This document shows positions 1 through 7,703 of a stretch of DNA of 9,692 nucleotides, one piece after another; position 1 is the first letter of the stretch, and each line of letters starts with the position of its first letter. Origin of the DNA: TCS-49 sp964442515 (lineage in GTDB: Bacteria > Campylobacterota > Campylobacteria > Campylobacterales > Sulfurovaceae). A program made the position numbers and the translations under genes. The notes beneath the pieces are model-generated. The model worked only from the letters and a program-made list of their open reading frames with translations. It had not been told where the DNA came from and searched no databases. The DNA lies in contig CAYUAC010000075.1 of assembly GCA_964442515.1 (NCBI GenBank), forward strand, positions 1-9,692. The letters are read 5' to 3'.

Positions 1-960
1 AATCCGACTTTGATCAGTTTGGATGAACAGATAGTCTACTTAAATGACGCGTTTTGCAAATATTTCAATACCCGTAAAATGTATCAAAACCTGGATGATA
101 TACAAAAACTGTTTTTGCCGATTGATAATTGTATTCAAAAGCTGGATGCGTATAAAATTTCCGATGACCATGAAAATAAAATAGCAATCCAATACGGCCA
201 TTTCACAAAATATTTCCAACTGTTTATAAGCTATTTTGTGATGAATAAACAAACGTATCAGATTTTGACCTTTAATGATATTACAAAGCAGGAATATATC
301 AACGTCAAACTGGAAAACTATAACAGTATTTTCAGATACTATATTTTCCACTATACAAAAAATAGCAAAAAGACGTCCTGCCCGCAGACGGATAATGAAC
401 AATCCGGTCCCAAACCTGTGCAGAAACCGTCTTTTGACGAATCCCTGGATTTTGATGAACGGTCAATACTACGAAAATCCCACGCGTATAAAACTTCAGC
501 CGCAGAATATTTGGAAGAACTGGATGAGGATACGCTGCAGCAAATTCAGGAATTAGAAGAACTTAATAAAGAACTGGCTGAACTGATCATTGAAATGCAA
601 CGAGAAGAAATCAGTATGGAGGAGGGATTAAATGAATTTGCCGCGAGGGTTACCATGTTTGTACGGACCATATCTATTTTATTTGAATTTAATGATCTCA
701 TCCAGGCTCTTAATGAATTGGTATCGAGAATACAATCTCTGGCCCAGGATGAAGATGACGCCGCCAAACGCAACGCCGTTTTGTTTTTAGATGCGATCGC
801 CGGGGATTTGAAAGCCTGGGTGGATTCTATCTTTATAAATCAGGACAGTTTAGACATCCATTACCTGGACAGTTCGCTGTTTAGTTCTTGTCTACAGCTT
901 GAAATGATGCTTAAAGAAGATGAGAATGATGCAGAATCCGAGGATATCGATTTTTTTTAA
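1..960 (+). CDS. PAS-domain protein with long helical C-terminal region (5' partial)
   Basis: The frame is open from base 1, so the true start is left of the window; 319 residues are visible. A TTG at 10 is an unlikely start because it falls inside a PAS-like block. Residues 1 to about 97 look like a PAS fold: an opening of the 'NPTL...IVYLNDAF' type and a closing strand ending 'TFNDITKQE', like the usual PAS end. A polar linker follows (about 120-165), then a Glu/Leu-rich, probably coiled-coil region (about 165-205) and further amphipathic helices to about 300, ending in an acidic tail. No kinase, GGDEF, receiver or MCP motif is visible and there is no membrane segment. It ends 26 nt before cheA and is probably in the same operon, so a sensory or accessory role in this pathway is inferred. 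The function of the helical part is unknown to me. The PAS call is moderately sure because only the C-terminal portion of the protein can be read. Confidence 0.72.
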   Translation, partial: NPTLISLDEQIVYLNDAFCKYFNTRKMYQNLDDIQKLFLPIDNCIQKLDAYKISDDHENKIAIQYGHFTKYFQLFISYFVMNKQTYQILTFNDITKQEYINVKLENYNSIFRYYIFHYTKNSKKTSCPQTDNEQSGPKPVQKPSFDESLDFDERSILRKSHAYKTSAAEYLEELDEDTLQQIQELEELNKELAELIIEMQREEISMEEGLNEFAARVTMFVRTISILFEFNDLIQALNELVSRIQSLAQDEDDAAKRNAVLFLDAIAGDLKAWVDSIFINQDSLDIHYLDSSLFSSCLQLEMMLKEDENDAESEDIDFF

Positions 961-986
961 TTCACCAATAAATGCAGGAGAAGACA

Positions 987-3029
987 ATGAATCAGCTGTT
1001 AGACCAATTTTTAAACGAATCCAGAGACAACCTTGCGTATATAGATGAGAACCTGGAATCACTCAAAGAGGAGAATGCGGATATCGATGCCTTGTTCCGG
1101 GCTGCTCATACATTAAAAGGAGGGGCGGGACTGGTCGGATTTGAAAGTGTGCAGGAATTAACGCATACAGCCGAAGATATACTTGACAAGCTGCGCCACG
1201 GAGAGATTCAATACTCTGAAAAGATGGTTGAGGTGCTCTTTGATATCTTTGATGAAGTGGTCGAACTGATCGATCAGAGTGAAGAAACCGGCGATATCGT
1301 TGCGAAAAATCAACAAGTCATTGACGCGCTTTCGGATAAAGCCGGAGAGATTTTAAAAGCAAAAGATAAAGAAGATCCCAAAGAGCAAACCGTCGACACA
1401 CCTTTACAGATATATCCGGATAAGCCCAAAGCGTTGGAGCAGTTTTCAAAAAAAACAATGCAGGATCTGTATGAGCAACTGCCTCCGGCTATCAATAAAA
1501 TCGATCAAGCATTTTTGCATCATGAGAATTTTTATTTTATGGACTTTGATCTTGATGTGGATACGATCATGTTAGGTAATGATCCTTTTTATTTACTGTC
1601 TTTATTTGAAGATGCGTTGAAAGCAATCAGGATCGACATTCCAAAAAGCTGCGAAGAACTGGACAGAAATCCCTTGCAGTGGGCAAGCCGCATATTTGCT
1701 ATCGTGCACAGCGATGAAGAAACCATCGAAGGGGTGTGTGAAAATATTTTGGATGAGATCGCGATTTATCCGTTAAGTCAAGAAATGATGCAAGATACCC
1801 GTTCTGGCGATAATCCGAACAAAAAACAGCCAAGCACAAAAACTCCCGGGCTTGGAAAAAAAGTAAAAATCGATCAGTTCCAAATAGATAATCTGATGGA
1901 TAATATCGGGGAACTTCTGGTCATGAAAAATTCCATGCCCTATATTGTCAAAAACCTCAATGAAGATACGCTGGAACAGTCAAAAAGAGATATATTGTCA
2001 AAATACGACCAGATCAGCCGTATTACTTCGCAGCTGCAGGAAACGGTCATGGCAATGCGGCTGCTGCCGTTGAGTTACATACTCAGCAGATACCCCAAAC
2101 TGGTCAGGGATTTAAGCAAAAAGCTTGATAAAAAGATCAAATATGAAGAAGACGGCGGCGATACGAAACTTGATAAAACAATGATAGAACATTTAGCAGA
2201 TCCGATGGTTCATCTTATACGAAACTCAATTGACCACGGGATAGAGGATTCCCGGACAAGAGAAGAAAAGGGAAAAGATCCAAAAGGGACTATATCGATT
2301 AAAGCAATGTCCCAAGGCGACAAAGTTATGATTGAAATCAGTGACGACGGCGGCGGTATTGATGCAGACAAGATCGCTGAAAAAGCGGTTGAAAACCAAC
2401 TTGTCACTGGGCAAAAAGTCGATGAGATGAGTAAAGAAGAGATCATTGGACTTATATTCCATTCAGGATTGACGACAAAAGAACAGATCAGCGACCTCAG
2501 CGGCAGAGGCGTAGGTATGGACGCTGTTAAAAATGCGATCGAGGGGTTAAACGGACGTATTGGGGTTGAGTCTGAACTCAATAAAGGTACGACAATTTGG
2601 CTTGAACTGCCTGTGAGTGTGGCATTGACGAATGTTTTTCATATAAAGATGAATAATACTGATTATGCGATCGCGATGGATTATCTTATAGAAACTTCCC
2701 ATGTAGAAAAAAGTGATATTCAGGAATCGAACAAAAAACCGTTTTTATACCGCCGGGGAGAGTTACTGCCTTTACTGTATCCGCAGGCACTTGTCTCCAG
2801 AGAAGCCAAAGACAGGCAGCTGCAAAAAGTAGTGGTTTTGCAGACGGGAGACAAAAGGTTTGCGTTGGGTGTTGATGCTTTTGTCAATCAGCTTGATGTT
2901 GTGCAAAAACCCTTGACGGGAGCATTAAAAAAGCATCCTATTATTTCGGGCAGTTCTCTGCTTGGCAATGGAAATGTCCTGTTTATTTTAGATGTCAACA
3001 AAGTGGCGAATATACCCTCATGGGTATAA
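987..3029 (+). CDS. cheA: Chemotaxis histidine kinase CheA, without receiver domain
   Basis: This is the cytoplasmic histidine autokinase that passes phosphate to CheY and CheB. The start is placed at ATG 987 because AGGAG (976-980) lies 6 nt upstream; the in-frame ATG at 972 would put that SD inside the gene. The product has 680 residues. The N-terminal Hpt domain (about 1-120) has phosphoacceptor His41 in HTLKGG. A middle domain (about 180-262) with a GNDP motif (197-200) resembles the P2-like CheY/CheB docking domain of alternative-type CheAs rather than the E. coli P2. The dimerisation helices span about 293-365. The ATPase follows, with N-box HLIRNSIDHG (409-418), G1 DDGGGID (453-459), an F-box region (491-497) and G2 GRGVGMD (506-512). 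The CheW-like P5 domain is about 545-680. There is no C-terminal receiver, unlike the CheA-REC fusions common in Campylobacterota, and a separate cheY closes the operon. All catalytic motifs are intact. Confidence 0.96.
   Translation: MNQLLDQFLNESRDNLAYIDENLESLKEENADIDALFRAAHTLKGGAGLVGFESVQELTHTAEDILDKLRHGEIQYSEKMVEVLFDIFDEVVELIDQSEETGDIVAKNQQVIDALSDKAGEILKAKDKEDPKEQTVDTPLQIYPDKPKALEQFSKKTMQDLYEQLPPAINKIDQAFLHHENFYFMDFDLDVDTIMLGNDPFYLLSLFEDALKAIRIDIPKSCEELDRNPLQWASRIFAIVHSDEETIEGVCENILDEIAIYPLSQEMMQDTRSGDNPNKKQPSTKTPGLGKKVKIDQFQIDNLMDNIGELLVMKNSMPYIVKNLNEDTLEQSKRDILSKYDQISRITSQLQETVMAMRLLPLSYILSRYPKLVRDLSKKLDKKIKYEEDGGDTKLDKTMIEHLADPMVHLIRNSIDHGIEDSRTREEKGKDPKGTISIKAMSQGDKVMIEISDDGGGIDADKIAEKAVENQLVTGQKVDEMSKEEIIGLIFHSGLTTKEQISDLSGRGVGMDAVKNAIEGLNGRIGVESELNKGTTIWLELPVSVALTNVFHIKMNNTDYAIAMDYLIETSHVEKSDIQESNKKPFLYRRGELLPLLYPQALVSREAKDRQLQKVVVLQTGDKRFALGVDAFVNQLDVVQKPLTGALKKHPIISGSSLLGNGNVLFILDVNKVANIPSWV
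3011..3028 (+). promoter_or_regulatory. Small hairpin over the cheA stop codon
   Basis: TATACCC (3011-3017) and GGGTATA (3022-3028) form a perfect 7-bp stem with a 4-nt TCAT loop. It spans the last cheA codons and most of the TAA stop. The following bases are A-rich, not U-rich, so it does not look like an intrinsic terminator. It could be an mRNA stability or processing element, or chance. Function is inferred only from its position between kinase and receptor genes. Confidence 0.35.
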
Positions 3030-3050
3030 CAGAAAAACACAAATCAATCA

Positions 3051-3107
3051 AAGGAGCAGACAATGGCATTTGTACAATCACAAAACAGTCGCGAAGGAGA
3101 CAATATG
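3051..3107 (+). promoter_or_regulatory. Two consecutive SD-ATG start sites for the receptor gene
   Basis: AAGGAG at 3051-3056 sits 6 nt before ATG 3063. A second AAGGAG at 3094-3099 sits 5 nt before an in-frame ATG at 3105. Both are strong sites with good spacing, so the receptor could be made as a 633- and a 619-residue form, or only one of the two starts may be used. The intervening 14 codons are polar and have no recognisable motif. Confidence 0.6.
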
Positions 3108-4964
3108 GAAAGCGGATCAAAAGTAGACAGCATAGCGGCAAAAAAAAGGAGAAAGACGCTTGCAAGGCAGCAGCATATATCCGAAAGCCTGCTTAATACC
3201 TCAGATGGTCTGTCTTCTAAAATACAAGACGCGGTCAGTGCCATTGAAGAGTTAAAAAGCTCAATGGAGGAGATCAGTTCAGCATCAGAAGAAAACGCCG
3301 GAGCAGCTGAGCAAAGTTTGAAGTCAATAACGAATATATATGACTCTACGGAAAATATTTTTGGCAATACCAAAGATATTGTAACAAAGGTCGAATTGGC
3401 AACCAAAAGTGTAAAAAACGCTACGGATAATACCCTCAAATCCGGAGACAGAATGCAAAAATCAGCCCAAAACGCAGAAAAGATGGGGGAAAAAAGTATT
3501 GATTTAAAAGATGCCAGTGACAAGATTGAACAGGCAGTCGGAATCATTGCAAAGGTGGCAGATCAGACAAATCTACTTGCGTTAAACGCCGCCATTGAGG
3601 CCAGCAGGGCAAAAGAACACGGTAAAGGTTTTGCGGTAGTGGCCGAGGAGACAAGGGGGCTGGCGATGGTGTCTTCAGAACAAGCCGAACGAACAAGAGA
3701 TATTGTCAATAAAGTACAAAATGATATCGAAGGAGTAGAAAAAAATATCAATCAAGTCGGTGGTAACGTCCAGAGTGCGCATGATGTATCCGTTGACGCT
3801 ATTGAGGTAGCAAAAGATATGTCATCCAATATAACGCAGTTGTTTGATTATTATAAAAACTATATAAAACAACTGGATAGTTTGAAAGAAGATATCGCTA
3901 CCGTGCAAGAAGGCAGTGAAGCGGTAGCGGCTTCCGCACAACAGCAGTCCAGCGCAGTTGCGCAGGCTACTAACGCAATCGAGATGCAGGCTGCAGCTAT
4001 TCATCAGACAGAACAGTCCGTAGAAGGATTGCTGGAGTTGGCCGAAGAGTTGAAGCATTCAACGGATATTGACAAAGACGCGGAAGAGGCAGCCTCGACC
4101 GCGGAAGAACTCAGCAGTGCCGTCGAACAGATCCAAAAATCAATGTCAGAGGTCGTTAACGCATTGACACAAATCAACCAGTCTGCCCAAGACGCCGAGG
4201 AAAGAGCCGATGTAAACGTGGACAGGTATTTGAAAAATCTTGAAATCGCTAAAAAGAATACTGAAGAATCAGAAGAGCTGAAAAAACTGATGAAAGATAT
4301 CGTTGAGAGTTTGCATACTATTTTAAAAGCTCTCAACAGTATGAAATCGACGATGGTTGCGTGTGTTGAGGAGGGCGGTTTTACAACACAAACGATGGGA
4401 AAGGTAGAAAAAAATACCAAGATTGTCGAAAAGATTCTACGAAAAATAGAAAATACCGTCATTCAGACCAATTCGTTGGCCGTCAGCGGTTCCATAGAAG
4501 CTGCCAGGGCCGGAGAGTACGGTAAAGGTTTTGCCGTAGTCAGCGGAGATATTAGAAATCTTGCACAGGATGCGGGTAATAATCTTGAAAAGATAGCAGA
4601 TATCATTGATAACATCAATCAAAAAACAACTGAAGTGATATTTGACTGGAAAACAGATGAAGAGATGCAAAATGATGAAGCAACCATCCTCGGCAATCTT
4701 GTCATCGACATTGAAGGAGTGGTGGAGTACACCGATGAGGTAAGCAAAATGATGCATACAATATCTGAAAAAAACAGCTCCAATCTCACCGCTATGCAAG
4801 AAGGGGCAGAAGGGGCAAAACAGGTAAAAGAATCCGCACAACTGTCAAAAAACAATTCCAGCGAAGCAAAACAGGCAGCTGATATGATCTTAAAGACGGT
4901 TGACGAGATGGGGGAAGTAATAGAAGAGGTTGCTGTTTTGGCAGATGAGTTACAACAAGGATAA
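3063..4964 (+). CDS. Soluble methyl-accepting chemotaxis protein with two signalling domains in tandem
   Basis: This is a chemoreceptor-type scaffold of 633 residues (619 from the alternative ATG 3105). No signal peptide or hydrophobic membrane stretch is visible and nearly all of it is Ala/Glu/Ser/Lys-rich helix, so it should be cytoplasmic. The first hairpin tip (about 163-201) is canonical, with DQTNLLALNAAIEA (167-180) followed by GKGFAVVAEE. The second tip (about 463-501) is divergent: IQTNSLAVSGSIEA (467-480), then GKGFAVVS. The QTN and GKGFAVV blocks are exactly 300 residues apart. Each tip is flanked by long heptad helices; SAIEELKSSMEEI (59-71) and SAVEQIQKSMSEV (352-364) are likely equivalent N-arms. 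There is no PAS, Cache or other ligand domain, so signal input probably comes from a partner, most likely the CZB-bearing CheW encoded next. Tip 1 probably binds CheA and CheW; the changed residues in tip 2 may weaken or alter that contact. CheR and CheB from the same operon are the expected modifiers. Confidence 0.93.
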   Translation: MAFVQSQNSREGDNMESGSKVDSIAAKKRRKTLARQQHISESLLNTSDGLSSKIQDAVSAIEELKSSMEEISSASEENAGAAEQSLKSITNIYDSTENIFGNTKDIVTKVELATKSVKNATDNTLKSGDRMQKSAQNAEKMGEKSIDLKDASDKIEQAVGIIAKVADQTNLLALNAAIEASRAKEHGKGFAVVAEETRGLAMVSSEQAERTRDIVNKVQNDIEGVEKNINQVGGNVQSAHDVSVDAIEVAKDMSSNITQLFDYYKNYIKQLDSLKEDIATVQEGSEAVAASAQQQSSAVAQATNAIEMQAAAIHQTEQSVEGLLELAEELKHSTDIDKDAEEAASTAEELSSAVEQIQKSMSEVVNALTQINQSAQDAEERADVNVDRYLKNLEIAKKNTEESEELKKLMKDIVESLHTILKALNSMKSTMVACVEEGGFTTQTMGKVEKNTKIVEKILRKIENTVIQTNSLAVSGSIEAARAGEYGKGFAVVSGDIRNLAQDAGNNLEKIADIIDNINQKTTEVIFDWKTDEEMQNDEATILGNLVIDIEGVVEYTDEVSKMMHTISEKNSSNLTAMQEGAEGAKQVKESAQLSKNNSSEAKQAADMILKTVDEMGEVIEEVAVLADELQQG

Positions 4965-4974
4965 GGGAGTTATG

Positions 4975-5763
4975 ATGGAGTTACTACTGTTTAGTATCAA
5001 AGATAAAAACTTTGCGATTGATACGGGTAAAGTATTGGAAATATTGCGTCCAAAAGATGTGACGTCTATTCCCGAAGTACCTGAATATATCTGGGGTGTT
5101 ATGAATATTCGCGGTAATATAGGAACCGTTGTCAGTTTTCGTAAGCTTATGGGATATGATGAGCTTAGTGAAGAGGAACGTGAAAACACGGAATCTTTTA
5201 TAAAAGCACACAATGATTACGAATCATCGTTACGCGAATCTTTAAAAACGGGAAAGGAATTTAATAAAACACTGGATCACACAAAGTGTACCCTGGGCAA
5301 GTGGATCATAGAAAAGTCCTCCTGTCTTAGTTGTGATGAGGAAAGCTTGAACCTACTCAAAACAAAACTTGTTCCAGCTCATAAAGCATTTCACGAAGGA
5401 GCCGGAATCGCTTTGAAAAAACAGAAAGAGGGGAAGGATTACGATGAGGAGTTAACACAAATCAGCCAATTCCATACAACCGTTGAGGAAATGATCAAAG
5501 CTTTTGAGGCAAATATTATTCAATGGACCAATACGCTGCAACGTATTATTACGGTTAAAAATTCAGATGAGGAAACATTGAACATACTGGTAGATACCGT
5601 TGAGGATATTATAAAAATAGAAGAAAAAGAGTTGCAAAAGCTTGATAAAGTCAGCCGAAATGATGTGGTCCGCTTTGATTCGGCCGTTGAACTTGACAAC
5701 GGCAAGATCGCGACTGTTATTGACGATTTTGTTATTGAAGAAAGTGACATCGGATGCAGTTAA
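4975..5763 (+). CDS. cheW: CheW coupling protein with an internal CZB zinc-binding domain
   Basis: The product has 262 residues against about 150-170 for ordinary CheW. The start is ATG 4975, 5 nt after AAGGGAG (4963-4969); ATG 4972 is too close to the SD. Residues 1 to about 66 are the first half of a CheW fold, including GVMNIRGNIGTVVSFRKLMG (41-60). Residues about 188-256 are the second half, including ILVDTVEDIIKIE and a final KIATVIDDF strand. Between them (about 70-187) lies a helical CZB domain with every expected ligand: H79 with Y82 three residues on, H102, C105 in CTLGKW (105-110), and H136/H140 as HxxxH. Spacings (22 residues Y82 to C105, 25 from W110 to H136) fit the CZB signature. 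CZB domains bind zinc with three His and one Cys, and in other proteins the Cys is oxidised by HOCl. A CxxC (C117-C120) lies just after the zinc Cys. The likely job is to couple receptor and CheA while sensing cytoplasmic zinc or oxidant. It is the only cheW in view. Confidence 0.93.
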   Translation: MELLLFSIKDKNFAIDTGKVLEILRPKDVTSIPEVPEYIWGVMNIRGNIGTVVSFRKLMGYDELSEEERENTESFIKAHNDYESSLRESLKTGKEFNKTLDHTKCTLGKWIIEKSSCLSCDEESLNLLKTKLVPAHKAFHEGAGIALKKQKEGKDYDEELTQISQFHTTVEEMIKAFEANIIQWTNTLQRIITVKNSDEETLNILVDTVEDIIKIEEKELQKLDKVSRNDVVRFDSAVELDNGKIATVIDDFVIEESDIGCS

Positions 5764-6851
5764 AGAAAAAAGTCCTGATTGTTGATGATTCTGCTTTGGT
5801 GAGAAAAAAGGTAGGCGGTCTTATCGAACAGTTAGGATATGAGCCTGATTTTGCAAGAAACGGAAAAGAAGCTTTGGCAAAGCTTTTTTCTCAGAATACA
5901 AAGTATGCTCTTGTGACACTGGACATCAATATGCCGGTTATGGACGGTTTAAGTGCATTGAAAGAGATTATGCGCAATGATCCGATGCCGGTGTTGATGG
6001 TCAGTTCTCTGACAGACGGAGAATCTGATACAACATTTGAAGCGCTCCAGGAAGGTGCGGTGGATTTTGTTCCAAAACCGGGCACATTTAGCGTCAACCT
6101 TGATGACGACGGCAAAGAGTTGCAGGAAAAGGTTAAAAGTGCTATTCGTATTCCGCGCAAAAAGCTGTTTTTGAAACGAAAATCCAGAAAAAAGCTGCGT
6201 GACCTGGAAGGGTTAAAGCAACAGGCCAAAGATACTATCAAGACTGCAAACGTTGGTATTAGCAGTACTGAATTTACAAAACTTGTTGCCATAGGGGCTT
6301 CTACCGGCGGTCCCAAACTGATTGAGCAGATAGCGACTCTTTTGCCGGCCAATTACCCCTATCCTGTGCTCGTAGCCCAGCACATGCCCGCTTCTTTTAC
6401 GCAGGGGTTTGCAAAAAGGCTTGACCGTAAAAGTGATCTTACTGTTGTGGAATCCAGCCATAATATGGTCTTAGAGCCTGGAATGTTTGTGGTGGCAAAA
6501 GGTGGACAGCACAGCATAATGGGACAAAAAGCTTCGGGAAGGTATATTATAAAGCTTCAGGAAAATATTCAAAATCATTTTTTTGTACCAAGTATAAATG
6601 AACTTTTTGATTCTATCAATAAATCTTTTCAAGCCGGTAAAGTAATGGCCGTAGAACTTACGGGAATAGGTACGGATGGTGCCAAAGGGCTTTTGGAGCT
6701 GAAAAAGAAGGGAGCATATACCCTTGCCCAAAGTCAGTCGAGTGCGACGGTATATGGAATGCCCAAAGAGGCGGTGAGGATAGATGCTGCGACCAAACAG
6801 ATGGATTTTGAGCAGATACTTCAAGAAGTTTTAGAATTTGGCAAAGGGTGA
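5754..6851 (+). CDS. cheB: Chemotaxis protein-glutamate methylesterase/deamidase CheB
   Basis: CheB removes methyl groups from receptor glutamates (and deamidates glutamines) and is activated by CheA phosphorylation. The protein is full length at 365 residues. The N-terminal receiver (about 5-125) has D11/D12, phosphoacceptor D57 in LDINMP, S84/S85 and K108 in PKPG. A basic linker (about 133-173) follows, then the methylesterase domain (about 175-362) with the catalytic triad S183 (GASTGG), H210 (AQHMP) and D308 (GIGTDG). The receiver is notable because Campylobacter CheB proteins typically lack one. ATG 5754 overlaps the cheW stop by 10 nt and has only a weak SD (GAAGAAAG, 5737-5744), suggesting translational coupling to cheW. 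Its likely substrate is the tandem MCP of this operon. Confidence 0.96.
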   Translation: MQLKKKVLIVDDSALVRKKVGGLIEQLGYEPDFARNGKEALAKLFSQNTKYALVTLDINMPVMDGLSALKEIMRNDPMPVLMVSSLTDGESDTTFEALQEGAVDFVPKPGTFSVNLDDDGKELQEKVKSAIRIPRKKLFLKRKSRKKLRDLEGLKQQAKDTIKTANVGISSTEFTKLVAIGASTGGPKLIEQIATLLPANYPYPVLVAQHMPASFTQGFAKRLDRKSDLTVVESSHNMVLEPGMFVVAKGGQHSIMGQKASGRYIIKLQENIQNHFFVPSINELFDSINKSFQAGKVMAVELTGIGTDGAKGLLELKKKGAYTLAQSQSSATVYGMPKEAVRIDAATKQMDFEQILQEVLEFGKG

Positions 6852-6855
6852 TACG

Positions 6856-7701
6856 ATGAGCCATGTCACACTTCGTAGAGACGATTATCTGAAACTGGTT
6901 CAATATATTTACACGACAACGGGCATCTTATTGTCAGATAACAGGTATGAAAAGCTGCGTAACAGAATCGAGGATTTGATTATGCTAAGCGGTTTCCCAT
7001 CATTTCGGGCATTTTTTAGGGATTTGCGCTTTAACAGACAGACCAAAAACATGCAAAAGTTGATTAATACCGTAACGATTAATGAAACATATTTTTACAG
7101 AGAAAAACATCAGTTTCAAACACTTCTCAACGGGGTACTGCCGAAAATAGTACAAAGGAAACAAAGCGATGATAATATCCGAATTCTGTGCGCTCCGTCA
7201 TCAACGGGAGAAGAACCGTATTCTATCGTTTTGCATCTTTTGGAAGACAATGATCTTATGCATAAAACAGATTATGAAATCATGGGAATTGATATAGACA
7301 ATGAAGCTATTGAGCATGCGAAAAAAGGTATCTACAAAAAGCGAAGTGTGCAAAATCTGCCTTTTCGTTTGCTGCGGAGTTTTTTTACTCCTATCGGACT
7401 GGAACGCTTTGAATTGAAAAATCACATAAAAGATAGTGTGATTTTTCAAGTCTCTAATGTGATGAAGCAGGACTCTCTTGAAAAACTGGGACATTTTGAT
7501 GTTATTTTTTCAAGGAATATGCTTATATATTTTGATGAACAGTCCAAAAAACAGGTGTTGGAAAACTTTTATCACCTTTTAAAGCCGGGAGCTTACGTTT
7601 TTTTGGGGCATGCCGAAAATATCAGTAAAACAACTTCCCTGTTTTCAACTTTGAAAATAGGCGAATCTATCGTATACCAAAAACAGTTTGAAAAGGAGTG
7701 A
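6856..7701 (+). CDS. cheR: Chemotaxis protein-glutamate O-methyltransferase CheR
   Basis: CheR transfers methyl from S-adenosylmethionine to receptor glutamates and opposes CheB. The product has 281 residues from ATG 6856, which follows the cheB stop by 4 nt and has an AAAGGG SD (6843-6848) 7 nt upstream; an in-frame TTG at 6838 is less likely. An N-terminal helical domain (about 1-75) precedes NETYFYRE (76-83), the SAM-binding loop APSSTGEEPY (113-122), the acidic ribose-contact strand GIDID (144-148) and SRNMLIYF (219-226), all typical of CheR. There is no TPR or other C-terminal extension. It is followed immediately by the STAS-like gene, whose SD lies within the last cheR codons. Confidence 0.96.
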   Translation: MSHVTLRRDDYLKLVQYIYTTTGILLSDNRYEKLRNRIEDLIMLSGFPSFRAFFRDLRFNRQTKNMQKLINTVTINETYFYREKHQFQTLLNGVLPKIVQRKQSDDNIRILCAPSSTGEEPYSIVLHLLEDNDLMHKTDYEIMGIDIDNEAIEHAKKGIYKKRSVQNLPFRLLRSFFTPIGLERFELKNHIKDSVIFQVSNVMKQDSLEKLGHFDVIFSRNMLIYFDEQSKKQVLENFYHLLKPGAYVFLGHAENISKTTSLFSTLKIGESIVYQKQFEKE

Positions 7702-7703
7702 AG

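Noticed and set aside
804..812. GGATTTGAA identical to part of the tRNA T arm, considered as an att repeat
   Set aside because: Only 9 bases match and it sits in the middle of an intact coding region, so chance is enough.
972..986. Upstream ATG for cheA
   Set aside because: It would place the good AGGAG SD inside the gene, and the Hpt domain fits a start at 987.
3044..3547. Long antisense open frame over the receptor gene (also 4004-4462)
   Set aside because: The receptor's Ala/Ser/Glu-rich codons leave the opposite strand free of stops. The products are Ser/Phe-rich with no SD or recognisable domain.
4619..4855. Possible decay of the second MCP half
   Set aside because: The reading frame is intact to a normal stop and the glycine-rich tip segment is kept, so the changes look like divergence of a working domain rather than a pseudogene.
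7192..7221. APSSTGEEPY in CheR as a possibly damaged SAM-binding motif
   Set aside because: CheR enzymes vary just before STGEEPY; the glycine and acidic residues are kept, so normal activity is expected.
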